From VYFG01 sp965248685 (GTDB lineage Bacteria; Pseudomonadota; Gammaproteobacteria; Arenicellales; Poriferihabitantaceae), in contig CBDFKC010000003.1 of the NCBI GenBank assembly GCA_965248685.1, positions 1,798,001 to 1,862,000 of the forward strand: DNA of 64,000 bases, written 5' to 3'. Numbering within the stretch: the stretch's first letter is position 1; the number at the start of each line of letters is the position of its first letter. Below, in pieces: positions 16,815-24,997 of the stretch. The notes beneath the pieces were generated by a model, which was given only the letters and a program-made list of their open reading frames with translations, was not told the DNA's origin and did not search any database. A program made the position numbers and the translations under genes.

Positions 16815-17153
16815 ATGAAAAATATTTTATATATTGTTCTTATTTCAATATTGCTTTCAGGTTGTTTTGGCAATACGAAGATTGAGCGAAGTGAGCCAGC
16901 CGTTTTGCGAACATCTGTGATTGAACTCACATCAACCGCAATTGTGATTGATACCAACGACGGTGCTTGGGTGGCGAAAAAGAACGTCGATACAGCATAC
17001 CAACTTCTTTTTGTTGGATACGAAATCAACGAAAATACTATCATTTCTCTGAAACCTGGCGCAGTAATAAGAATACAAACAGAAAACAACAAAGTGATCG
17101 AGCTTAATGGAGGTGATAGTGAAGATTGGTATACATTTTCCTTGTCTAATTAG
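16815..17153 (+). CDS. Small lipoprotein, unknown function
   Basis: About 112 residues from the ATG at 16815 (a GTG lies one codon earlier). The N-terminus MKNILYIVLISILLSGCFG carries a clear lipobox LLSGC, so the mature protein is lipid-anchored at Cys. The mature domain is short and beta-rich, with TNDGAWVAKKNVDTAYQLLF and a Ser/Trp/Tyr end. No family is recognised. It is visibly AT-richer than the flanking core genes and is the first of three such genes in a row. Confidence 0.65.
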   Translation: MKNILYIVLISILLSGCFGNTKIERSEPAVLRTSVIELTSTAIVIDTNDGAWVAKKNVDTAYQLLFVGYEINENTIISLKPGAVIRIQTENNKVIELNGGDSEDWYTFSLSN

Positions 17154-17218
17154 AAATTTGATGCCTTAGTAAGAATCTGCTCAGTGACTCTATTAGGCAA
17201 ATCTGCGAGTATTTCAGG

Positions 17219-17521
17219 ATGAAGAAAAGACTTTCACAACAAGAAAAAGACTTAAAAAGAATAACAGATGAAATTCTCTACTATATTTGGGACCCACTTG
17301 GTATTAGTCCGAGTCCGCAGGCACGAGATGAGTATAGCTCGTGTGCTCTTGGTGCTTTTGCGCGGTTAGTAGATGACTGTAATGAACACCAAGTAATAGA
17401 ATACCTTTCAAGGATGCAGGTTGAGCTATACGAGATTAATCCGAATAAGGAGAAAGATTTAGAGGTCTCTCGATTGTTATTGGGAGCTAAAAGTTGGATT
17501 TTTGAATGTACTTCCGACTGA
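17219..17521 (+). CDS. Small cytosolic protein, unknown function
   Basis: 100 residues, mostly helical. The pattern TDEILYYIWDPLGISPSPQA then RDEYSSCALGAFARLV resembles a widespread but uncharacterised small-protein family with a xxDEVLxYxWDPxGxxxxxxARDEY core; this is recalled from similar proteins and was not searched. There is no signal or membrane segment. AT-rich, same strand as its neighbours, 65 bp after the lipoprotein gene. Similar proteins are often found beside toxin or cassette genes, but nothing here proves that role. Confidence 0.6.
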   Translation: MKKRLSQQEKDLKRITDEILYYIWDPLGISPSPQARDEYSSCALGAFARLVDDCNEHQVIEYLSRMQVELYEINPNKEKDLEVSRLLLGAKSWIFECTSD

Positions 17522-17655
17522 CGACTTTGGGCAATCAACGCCCATTCAGCGTGCCAGCCGAAGATGTTGAAAACTTCACGATTTGGAATAGCACTGAATG
17601 AGTAATGTATACTCGATGCAGTCACTTACCAAATCAATTTAGGAGATTGGTTGTC

Positions 17656-18024
17656 TTGATAAAATTCCTATTTTCTATTGTTGGCGTGTTCGCAATTTTA
17701 GCGATTGTGCTTGGTATTGTTGCGGATGTACGAAGCATTGACCGAACAACTGGCGGATATGAGTATCCCTTTGACGGTTGGAGTGGAGAAACCATCAACT
17801 TCTCTGCCATGTTCCAAACCAAAGAAGGACTGTATAAAAGCGGTTACGTTGTTGATCAATTCTTTAACTGTAATACCGGACTTATTACTTGGGAAATATT
17901 TGGGCTCATTAAAGGAGAGTTCAGAAATTTTTCTGAAAGAGCAATTGTCGTTCATAAACCACAGGATGAATGTAAGGTCCGGGGGTTTGATCCTAGTTCT
18001 TGGGCGGTGAGTGATTTACTATAA
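17656..18024 (+). CDS. Single-span membrane-anchored protein, unknown function
   Basis: 122 residues if started at the TTG at 17656, which has AGGAG (17641-17645) ten bases upstream; the frame is open from 17605. The N-terminal helix LFSIVGVFAILAIVLGIV anchors a periplasmic domain with two Cys (FNCNTG, DECKV). No family is recognised. It is AT-rich like the two genes before it. Confidence 0.55.
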   Translation: MIKFLFSIVGVFAILAIVLGIVADVRSIDRTTGGYEYPFDGWSGETINFSAMFQTKEGLYKSGYVVDQFFNCNTGLITWEIFGLIKGEFRNFSERAIVVHKPQDECKVRGFDPSSWAVSDLL

Positions 18025-18340
18025 TTCGTGAGCTGAAATCTCTTCTATCCGTCTTTATTGCTGAATCTAACTCTCAGCAAATAGCTCATATTAACTTTTG
18101 GCAAAGATGCGCCCTGTGGCCTGTCTCGATCGTTAAGAAAAAGACAGCTTATTCAAGGAATTCTTGGAGCATACAATTCATCGCAAGCAGTAGTTAGGAC
18201 AAATTGCGAACAGTGTGGCGTTAGGACTGGATATTCTTATTCAGACAGTCCTCATTAATTGGATTTACACACCGAGACATTCAATAACTATGCAGGAGCA
18301 ATTGCAGAGCTTCTGGTTCTATAGTTGAACGCCCATTGAT
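18025..18340. other. Intergenic, about 315 bp, with repeat copies
   Basis: No gene is supported. It contains GAACAGTGTGGC (18208-18219) followed at once by GTTAGGA. The same 12-mer occurs at 15175-15186 shortly before GTTAGGC. GTTAGGAC is also present at 18193. AACGCCCATT (18328-18337) repeats 17537-17546. Confidence 0.4.
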
Positions 18341-20260
18341 CTATGGTGAGACTGTCGGCGGTGTAAATAACGGTGGTGGAGAAGGCTCGGGTGCTGGCGA
18401 CGAAGGCTCGGGTGCTGGAGGCGAAGAATCTGGCGCTGGTGGTCCCCCGGTGCCGCCGAGAAATTTAAACTGGCCTTGTTCGGGGTCCGGCGCTCTTACC
18501 AATGCTCGGCACTGGGAAATTTTTAGAGGTCTCGATGGTGGTTCGAGTAGAACAACCGGAATTGCCATTATTCCTAGGCTTTCAGCAACTGCAACTCTCT
18601 CCACTGAATTAAACAACTTATAGTTTTCAAAGCCATCGCCCGGAGTCAATATTACTGGAAAGATAAATCCATTTATCTCAAAATCTTTTTCTATTCTAGT
18701 CCATAGCTCCTGATCGATTTCATCTTTTTCAGGAATAGAGACTAGCGCTTTAAGCTCAACGAGTTCCATCGTTGCATGGTAATCCCCGACTTTCCAATTT
18801 GGTACCGGGCTCACATCAGTACTGACGTCTCCGAGCACCCCCGCTACATCATCTTTGGTCATCTTTTCAGAAAACCGACCTATTGGAATAGTACTCTCCC
18901 AGTAATAATGGAATACGACAGGGATGTATTGATCGCCTCGTTCAACTGCATCCTGGATCGCGCCCAAATTTCTGTCCACTATAATTTCCTCGCCATTTTT
19001 ATACAGCGATACAAATACCCCAGCAGGTATCGGGTGATCGCGCACCGGTAAAATCTCGTACCACGATGAACTTTCGGTCAAAATCTTTTTAAGCTCCTTC
19101 ACTGGAAAAAGACCATGGGTATTATCTGTATTGAATCGTGCCAGATGTTTCCCTTCTTCAAAAAATAGCCGAGAGACTTCCTCAACCGTCTTCGATTCGA
19201 GGGAATCATAGGTAATTTCATTCCATACTCGATCCTTTCTGAAGGGCACACAGTCACAAGCAGAATCAGGAAGTCCTGGCAGCATAAGGTCGGCTAACCA
19301 GCGGAATTCTGTTTCACGATCAGGGCTGGAAGCAGATGCTGCGTTTACGATGGAATAGATAGCATTTCCCTTGGATATCTCACTATTAAAGATGGCGTTG
19401 GGTGAGTATCCCTGTTTCAGTAGATTGTCAGTTCTTGTGAATAGGTTTAATGGACTGATGGTCTGGTTGAATTCGACGACAGCATTTTCTGGGTCTTCAC
19501 TCAAATAGGGGTCAAGGGTGAGGAAGTTAGGTACTTCAGTGAGACATTCCGTCTTATCTTTTTGGGTCCGTGCAGCTCCAGTAGCGGGTAGATCAACATT
19601 ACCTTTCTTGGTGGCGGCGTTGATTTGTCCTTCAAATATTCCAATATAAAGACCTTCTGAAATTTGTTCCACTGGCTCACATTCGACCTCTGTGGTTATG
19701 TCAGAGATATTAGTGTTCGTCGCTAGCCTTTGGTAGGAACTTAGTTGCTGTTCTTCTATGGCACACTGGTTTCCACATTGGTTGCCTGTATTGTCATCCT
19801 CACACAATCGGGTAATAAAATTTGTCCCACGAATTCCAATGGTCGTACCCCGTGTTTGGAGAAGAAATTGATCTGGCCGTTTCTTTCCAATGCTGCCAGT
19901 TATGGTACGGAGGCCACCTTTGATCAGACCGATGGTAGCCTTTTCGTTCCCCCTTTCCTGACTGAAATTGTCCAGAGTAATCTCTGTATTCGGACGTAAT
20001 GTGAGTTTGGTGTCGTCATTCATTTTTACCACGAGGAAACTGTCCTCTGCGGTTATGATGGTGTCATTCAGAAACACCTCTGAGCCTTTGGCTAATGTCG
20101 TTTGTTGCCCGTTGTCAGAAATCGCTATGGATGCGCCTTTGCTGACAAAAACGCGGCCAATCGAATTGATTGAAAGCGCCGATGTTGGAACGATTGTTAT
20201 AATAGTCAATAGCGCCGCAATAATTTTGGTGCCGTATGAATACCTATATCTTGGTTTCAT
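18341..20260 (-). CDS. Secreted FecR-domain protein with ParB-like segment and Pro-rich tail
   Basis: 639 residues. Signal peptide about 1-30 (ending PTSALS). FecR domain about 65-150 (AEDSFLVVKMNDDTKLTLRP, then TRGTTIGIRGTNF). A Cys-rich insert follows (CGNQCAIEE). Residues about 499-575 carry a pattern like the ParB/Srx N-terminal fold: ALVSIPEKDEID, NGFIFPVIL, ENYKLFNSVERVAVAESLG and IMAIPVVLLE. A Pro/Ser/Glu tail (about 608-639) is encoded by imperfect DNA repeats. It is probably exported to the periplasm or surface. Divergent from a CHASE2 cyclase; FecR and CHASE2-cyclase genes are frequently neighbours in proteobacteria. The FecR call is firm, the ParB-like call tentative. Confidence 0.78.
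   Translation of the reverse strand: MKPRYRYSYGTKIIAALLTIITIVPTSALSINSIGRVFVSKGASIAISDNGQQTTLAKGSEVFLNDTIITAEDSFLVVKMNDDTKLTLRPNTEITLDNFSQERGNEKATIGLIKGGLRTITGSIGKKRPDQFLLQTRGTTIGIRGTNFITRLCEDDNTGNQCGNQCAIEEQQLSSYQRLATNTNISDITTEVECEPVEQISEGLYIGIFEGQINAATKKGNVDLPATGAARTQKDKTECLTEVPNFLTLDPYLSEDPENAVVEFNQTISPLNLFTRTDNLLKQGYSPNAIFNSEISKGNAIYSIVNAASASSPDRETEFRWLADLMLPGLPDSACDCVPFRKDRVWNEITYDSLESKTVEEVSRLFFEEGKHLARFNTDNTHGLFPVKELKKILTESSSWYEILPVRDHPIPAGVFVSLYKNGEEIIVDRNLGAIQDAVERGDQYIPVVFHYYWESTIPIGRFSEKMTKDDVAGVLGDVSTDVSPVPNWKVGDYHATMELVELKALVSIPEKDEIDQELWTRIEKDFEINGFIFPVILTPGDGFENYKLFNSVERVAVAESLGIMAIPVVLLEPPSRPLKISQCRALVRAPDPEQGQFKFLGGTGGPPAPDSSPPAPEPSSPAPEPSPPPLFTPPTVSP
18362..18445. repeat. 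Imperfect tandem repeat coding the Pro/Ser-rich tail
   Basis: Units of about 18-24 bases built on GGCTCGGGTGCTGG (18385-18398 and 18406-18419, then a diverged GAATCTGGCGCTGG) encode PAPEPSS-type repeats at the C-terminus of the FecR protein. Such repeats tend to vary in copy number. Confidence 0.6.
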
Positions 20261-20601
20261 TGATTGATGTGAAAAGATATTTAAACAGAGTTATTATTTT
20301 TAACTCCGCACAATATATCAGTAAGGCAGTTAGCAGACGTTTTAGCCCCCTATACTCTCACCGTGAAGAGTCACTCCAGCTAACCTATTTCGGTGGAAAA
20401 ACAATACTTCGATATTTACGAGAAATGATACCCTATTTTGTGTGAATTGTCGGCTGTTACCATATACTCGGATCCCCGGTCACTTGATTTAGCCTCCAAG
20501 AGAATGGGGCCAACTTTCAATAGCAGCGGTTTTCAAGTTCAAATATGCTTCGATTAGCCAGATTTTCTCTACCTTCCTTTCTCAGTATTAAATCGGGCTA
20601 G
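20261..20601. other. Divergent promoter region, about 340 bp
   Basis: AT-rich spacer between the FecR gene and the cyclase gene. It contains a small hairpin GAGTTA/TAACTC (20288-20293 / 20301-20306). No gene and no clear promoter boxes were identified. Confidence 0.4.
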
Positions 20602-22797
20602 ATGAGGAACCGCGTTGGGCTTTTTATTGTCAGCATCGCAGTAACGGCGATATTGCTATTGCACGTTTCTGGTAAGTATCAGTTTCGTTTCCTTAACGAA
20701 CTGGAATATAAGGCCTATGACATTCGATTGCGGTTAATGATGCCGGGCAAGGTTGATCCACGCGTGGTCATTATTGATATTGATGAACAAAGTCTAGCAA
20801 ATCAAGGCAGGTGGCCATGGCCTCGGGATAAGTTGGCCAATCTGGTTGATATTCTGTTCGATCACTATGGTGTCGAAGTGCTTGGATTTGATGTGGTTTT
20901 CGCGGAACCGGATGAAGATAGAATACTGCAGCCCTATCGCCAAAAGTTACTTAATGGGGAAACGGTTAGTGACGAGATCCAGCAATTACTGGCACGACCA
21001 GGCCGGGACGAAATATTTGCCTCAGCGCTTAGCCGGCACAATGTTGTATTGGGCTACACCATGGATCGTGTCGCAAAATTCGAAAGCACAGGGCAATTGC
21101 CTACGCCATTATTTGAAGATGTAGATCTGATCAGCGAAACGGATGCACCGCTAGCAGCTCGTTTTACGTCTAACTTGCCGATACTTCAATCTGTTGCTCA
21201 CGGTGGATTTTTTTCACTGATTGGGAATGTCGACAGTGACGGTACCTACCGCCGTATTTCACTGCTTAACAAGTTTGATGGCAAGTTGTATGAGGCCTTC
21301 TCGCTATCTGTCGCTCGACATTATCTGGGTACAGAGGTGGAACCAGTGGTCGCGGACCGAGAGGACCTTGATTATGCTGGCCTTGAGTTCCTTGATTTGG
21401 GATTCAACGTGATATCCGTTGATGCCAATGCCTCGGTCTATGTCCCATTTAGAGGTAACCAGGGCTCGTTTCGTTATATATCTGCGGATGAAGTGCTAAA
21501 AAAGTCGGTCACCCAACCCGAAGACTTGGAGGGGATCATCGCATTGGTAGGTACATCCGCCGACGGATTAGTGGATTTGAGGCCGACTCCGGTACAAAGT
21601 GTGTACCCTGGAGTTGAGATTCACGCTAACCTAGTTGCCGGCTTGATGGACGGCGCCTTCAAAATCCAGCCAGAATGGGTGCGGGGAGGAGAAACCCTGG
21701 TAGTGGTTGCAGTGGGATTGCTACTGACGTTTCTATTACCGTGGTTATCTGCATTTTGGATGACGCTGGTTACTGCCAGCTTCAGTATATTAATAGTGGC
21801 TGCGAATCTGTATTTGTGGCGGGAACATAATTTTGTGCTGCCACTTGCCAGCAGTATCTTACTTGTCTTTGCCATCTATCTGGTTAACATGATCTATGGT
21901 TTCTTCACCGAAACCAAAGCACGCAGATTTCTTAAGCAATCGTTTGGTTTATATGTACCGCCCGAAATCGTCCACGAAATGCAATACAGTAAAGATAATA
22001 TTTCGCTGGGCAGCGAAAAACGTGAAATGACAGTATTATTCACCGATATTCGCGGATTTACCACGATAGCCGAGTCTCTCGACCCGCAAGAGTTGTCTGC
22101 CTTGATGAATGCTTTTTTAACACCAATGACAGCAACAGTACATCGTCACCGGGGGGCCGTGGACAAGTATATGGGTGACGCCATGATGGCTTTTTGGGGT
22201 GCACCTCTGGTGGACATTGATCACGCACAGCATGCAGTTGAAGCGGCGATGGAAATGACTCGAAAGATATCGCAGATAAATACTGGTTTTGTCGCTCGCG
22301 GGTGGCCCAAAATAAAAATGGGAATTGGTCTCAACTCAGGCTCGATGAGTGTGGGCAATATGGGCTCTGAGTTCAGGATGGCGTATACTATTTTAGGCGA
22401 CGCGGTCAATCTTGGATCCAGGCTCGAAGGGCTGACCAAGGTTTATGAGGTGGATATTATTGTCAGCGAATCCACCGCAAATTCTGTGCCGGGTTATGCG
22501 TTTCGTGAATTGGACAAAGTTAGGGTAAAAGGGAAATCAGAACCAATTACAATTTTCGAGCCACTGGCCAAAATCGAAAATTTAACTTTACAGCAAAAGA
22601 ACATGATTGAGATTATGGAGCAAGCTTTACACCACTATCGCCATCAGGATTGGGACCAATCAGAAGCGCTATTCAATCAGCTGATCGCAGACAATAACGA
22701 CCGCGTTTATCAAATTCATTTGGACTTGATCACACAGCATCGCAAAAACCCGCCACCAGTAAACTGGGATGGAGTCTTTAATTACGAAGATAAATAG
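20602..22797 (+). CDS. CHASE2-domain class III adenylate/guanylate cyclase
   Basis: 731 residues. An N-terminal TM leads to a periplasmic CHASE2 sensor (about 35-350, with DPRVVIIDIDEQSLANQGRW and FDVVFAEPDED). Two or three TM helices follow (about 360-440), then a class III cyclase domain with metal-binding Asp482 (VLFTDIRGF) and Asp526 (MGDAMMAFWG), and GIGLNSGSMSVGNMGS and YTILGDAVNLGSRLEG. The C-terminal 80 residues form a short helical, TPR-like end (HHYRHQDWDQSEALFNQLI). It probably makes cAMP in response to an envelope signal. A perfect CRP-like site elsewhere in this window fits cAMP signalling. cGMP cannot be excluded. Confidence 0.92.
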   Translation: MRNRVGLFIVSIAVTAILLLHVSGKYQFRFLNELEYKAYDIRLRLMMPGKVDPRVVIIDIDEQSLANQGRWPWPRDKLANLVDILFDHYGVEVLGFDVVFAEPDEDRILQPYRQKLLNGETVSDEIQQLLARPGRDEIFASALSRHNVVLGYTMDRVAKFESTGQLPTPLFEDVDLISETDAPLAARFTSNLPILQSVAHGGFFSLIGNVDSDGTYRRISLLNKFDGKLYEAFSLSVARHYLGTEVEPVVADREDLDYAGLEFLDLGFNVISVDANASVYVPFRGNQGSFRYISADEVLKKSVTQPEDLEGIIALVGTSADGLVDLRPTPVQSVYPGVEIHANLVAGLMDGAFKIQPEWVRGGETLVVVAVGLLLTFLLPWLSAFWMTLVTASFSILIVAANLYLWREHNFVLPLASSILLVFAIYLVNMIYGFFTETKARRFLKQSFGLYVPPEIVHEMQYSKDNISLGSEKREMTVLFTDIRGFTTIAESLDPQELSALMNAFLTPMTATVHRHRGAVDKYMGDAMMAFWGAPLVDIDHAQHAVEAAMEMTRKISQINTGFVARGWPKIKMGIGLNSGSMSVGNMGSEFRMAYTILGDAVNLGSRLEGLTKVYEVDIIVSESTANSVPGYAFRELDKVRVKGKSEPITIFEPLAKIENLTLQQKNMIEIMEQALHHYRHQDWDQSEALFNQLIADNNDRVYQIHLDLITQHRKNPPPVNWDGVFNYEDK

Positions 22798-22897
22798 ACA
22801 TTCGATGTTAGCCTTTTCGGGTACAGGCATCAATAAATCGACAGTCGGCTTTATCCACAATCGTTATTGAAATAACTACAGCAACAAACCTTCGGCA

Positions 22898-23947
22898 TTA
22901 AATATTTCTTGGAGCGATTCCGCCTCTTAATGCACCAGCTTTGGCGCTGCGAAAACGTTTGGTGAATACCGGGTGGAGTGGGCGACTATTTGGCACCGAT
23001 AGCCACAGTCTTAGCAGGTGTCTTTTACGTTCTGGTTCGGGATAGTCCTGGTAATCAGTTCTTGCGTGAAATACGCAATAGTTGTTTACTAACTGGATAT
23101 CCCCCGGTGCCAATTGGAAGCTGATATGAAAACGGGGGTTACTTGCGGTTTCTTTAAGATACTCCAGTGCCTCTTTTTGTATTCGGTTTATTCGCGGCGC
23201 GTCAGTAAATTTCTGGGACTGATAATAATATTCCTGGATCGTATAGCGGGCGCTAATCTTTCCCTCGAAATAGCTGAATACCGGCAGGGCATACCAGGGA
23301 GAACTGCCTTCTTCCTGCCATCCGCGTTCGCCGCGTCGGTCGATCGGTAACGGCTGATAAAGTTGCTTGAGGAACTCTGGTCGGGTTCGTTGAATTTTAT
23401 GGTGGATCGCAATGGCGCTGGCAATTGCTGAGTGCCCCCCTGAGCGGGCGTTTTGTACACACATCAACCCTAGAATATCGCAACTGTCATTGTGCGGTAT
23501 TAGCTCTTCGGTGGTTTGATAATTTCTGACATGGGGACTGGTAATATCATAGCCGTAATCTCGGACGTGACCCAGCAGTTCACCGTCGGCATTTATCGGA
23601 ACCGCTTGGCCCAAGTGTAGGCCTATTCCCCAGAATAAATTTTCCTTATCGTCTGGAGAGAGGTCTGCAAACGAATGTTCTCTTATAACGGCGAATCCTA
23701 CGCCATTTTCGAGCTGTTCCAATAAAGTGCGAAAAAAGTCCCTAGTCGTTTTGGTGGCGAAAGATTCGTGGGAAAATCCAGGCGCTGACAGCTGATCTTT
23801 GTTCAGTTGCGCTGTTGCTTCCAGTAATTCATCGACAAGGCGAGGTTCCAATATTGTCTGGCGCTGGGAATCTGTCAAGTCATTGCTGTACCAAAGACCT
23901 GGATTATCAACAGCTTTATCAGGGATGGGAAACTCGAAATTTTGCAC
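22898..23947 (-). CDS. TauD/TfdA-family dioxygenase (second, longer type)
   Basis: 349 residues, distinct from the TfdA-like enzyme at 744. Metal ligands: His and Asp in LIPHNDSCDILGLMCV and the distal His in NNYCVFHARTDYQDY. The following Arg-rich ERKRHLLRLWLSVPNSR carries the 2-oxoglutarate-binding Arg. The ARSGGHSAIASA segment and the end LRLWLSVPNSRPLHPVF are typical of the TauD branch that includes uncharacterised hydroxylases. It is the last gene of the six-gene operon headed by the ROK regulator. It probably oxidises the imported compound or a breakdown product. Confidence 0.86.
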   Translation of the reverse strand: MQNFEFPIPDKAVDNPGLWYSNDLTDSQRQTILEPRLVDELLEATAQLNKDQLSAPGFSHESFATKTTRDFFRTLLEQLENGVGFAVIREHSFADLSPDDKENLFWGIGLHLGQAVPINADGELLGHVRDYGYDITSPHVRNYQTTEELIPHNDSCDILGLMCVQNARSGGHSAIASAIAIHHKIQRTRPEFLKQLYQPLPIDRRGERGWQEEGSSPWYALPVFSYFEGKISARYTIQEYYYQSQKFTDAPRINRIQKEALEYLKETASNPRFHISFQLAPGDIQLVNNYCVFHARTDYQDYPEPERKRHLLRLWLSVPNSRPLHPVFTKRFRSAKAGALRGGIAPRNI

Positions 23948-23980
23948 TGGTCAAACGGTTTAAATTAGCTGAAAGTAAAC

Positions 23981-24949
23981 CTAGATTCCATCAAGCGTTG
24001 CTAACCCAATTCCAGATTCTCCTGCGCCTGCATAGAACAGGTAAGTTTGGTCATCCTGATCGGTAAAAACGCAGGGGTCCCGGAGCTCATTGACTCGGTT
24101 TTCGGCGGCGCCGATTTTAGATGACTCCAGGGGGCAGTCTGCCCCTTCCCATTTACGGTCCGGTCGCAACAAATTAATTGGTTTGCCCGCCTGCCATTGA
24201 TTCCAGTCTTGGGTGGCTGAGATTATGCAGTAGACAATTCGCTCCGGACAGTCACCAATACGGCTGTAAAAGATAATGACTTTATTGTCCGAAACAAAAA
24301 CTTCGCCGTGACGAAACCCCTGGTGCATTTCCAGGTCGGGCTGGTCCGGCAGAATTCTTGGCCCGTGTTCGAATGGACCATCCCAATGTTTGGATTTCCA
24401 AAGCTCTCCACCCCAGGATATCGCATAGTAATTCTGCTGATATGTAAACACCCGAAAATAAGGTGGACCCAAAATTGGTTTGTGGGCGCGAAATTCAAGC
24501 CCCTCCAGGGAGCTGGCGACCCTGGTACTTTGGATTCCATCGGCTTGCAGCCCATGGTAGTACATTCTGATTTTTCGGTTTTCATGGTCCGCGATGACAT
24601 GAGGTGAGGCAATGTGAGCATAAGAAAACTCATTGGGAAAGTTGTCTGACCATTCCGACTGAATTGGGATGTCACTGGCCAATCCCTCATGGCATTCAAA
24701 TAGTGAATCTTCGACATCCATTACCCCGGAAGAATAAGTATGCCACGGCCCGGTAATCCTGTCGGCATAGGCCAGACGGATATAACGACCTTTGTGGTGG
24801 GCAAAGTACAAGTAATATTTGCCTAATGGATTATCTACCCAATCAGGCACTTTGATTATTGAAGGTCCATTAATGTTATCGCCCATTCGATCGTCCATGT
24901 GGGGAGAGATAATAGGGGAATTCCCTAGCCGGGTCGCACTAATATTCAT
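23981..24949 (-). CDS. Beta-propeller glycosidase-like protein (GH43/GH32/GH68 type)
   Basis: 322 residues with no signal peptide. The N-terminal DDRMGDNINGPSIIKVPDW and YYLYFAHHKGRYIRLAYADR, then ITGPWHTYSSGVMDVEDS, are typical of five-bladed beta-propeller glycosidases (YYLYFA and TGPW blade motifs). Further blades carry RIYYHG-type segments (KIRMYYHGLQADG) and QTYLFYAGAGESGIG at the end. The catalytic acids cannot be assigned with confidence, so a non-hydrolytic role is possible. Its operon place, between the phosphoesterase fusion and the dioxygenase, points to processing of a sugar-containing substrate. Confidence 0.72.
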   Translation of the reverse strand: MNISATRLGNSPIISPHMDDRMGDNINGPSIIKVPDWVDNPLGKYYLYFAHHKGRYIRLAYADRITGPWHTYSSGVMDVEDSLFECHEGLASDIPIQSEWSDNFPNEFSYAHIASPHVIADHENRKIRMYYHGLQADGIQSTRVASSLEGLEFRAHKPILGPPYFRVFTYQQNYYAISWGGELWKSKHWDGPFEHGPRILPDQPDLEMHQGFRHGEVFVSDNKVIIFYSRIGDCPERIVYCIISATQDWNQWQAGKPINLLRPDRKWEGADCPLESSKIGAAENRVNELRDPCVFTDQDDQTYLFYAGAGESGIGLATLDGI

Positions 24950-24997
24950 CCAGGTTTTGCTCGCTGGTTGGAAAGCTCCAATTTATTGATCCTGCTA

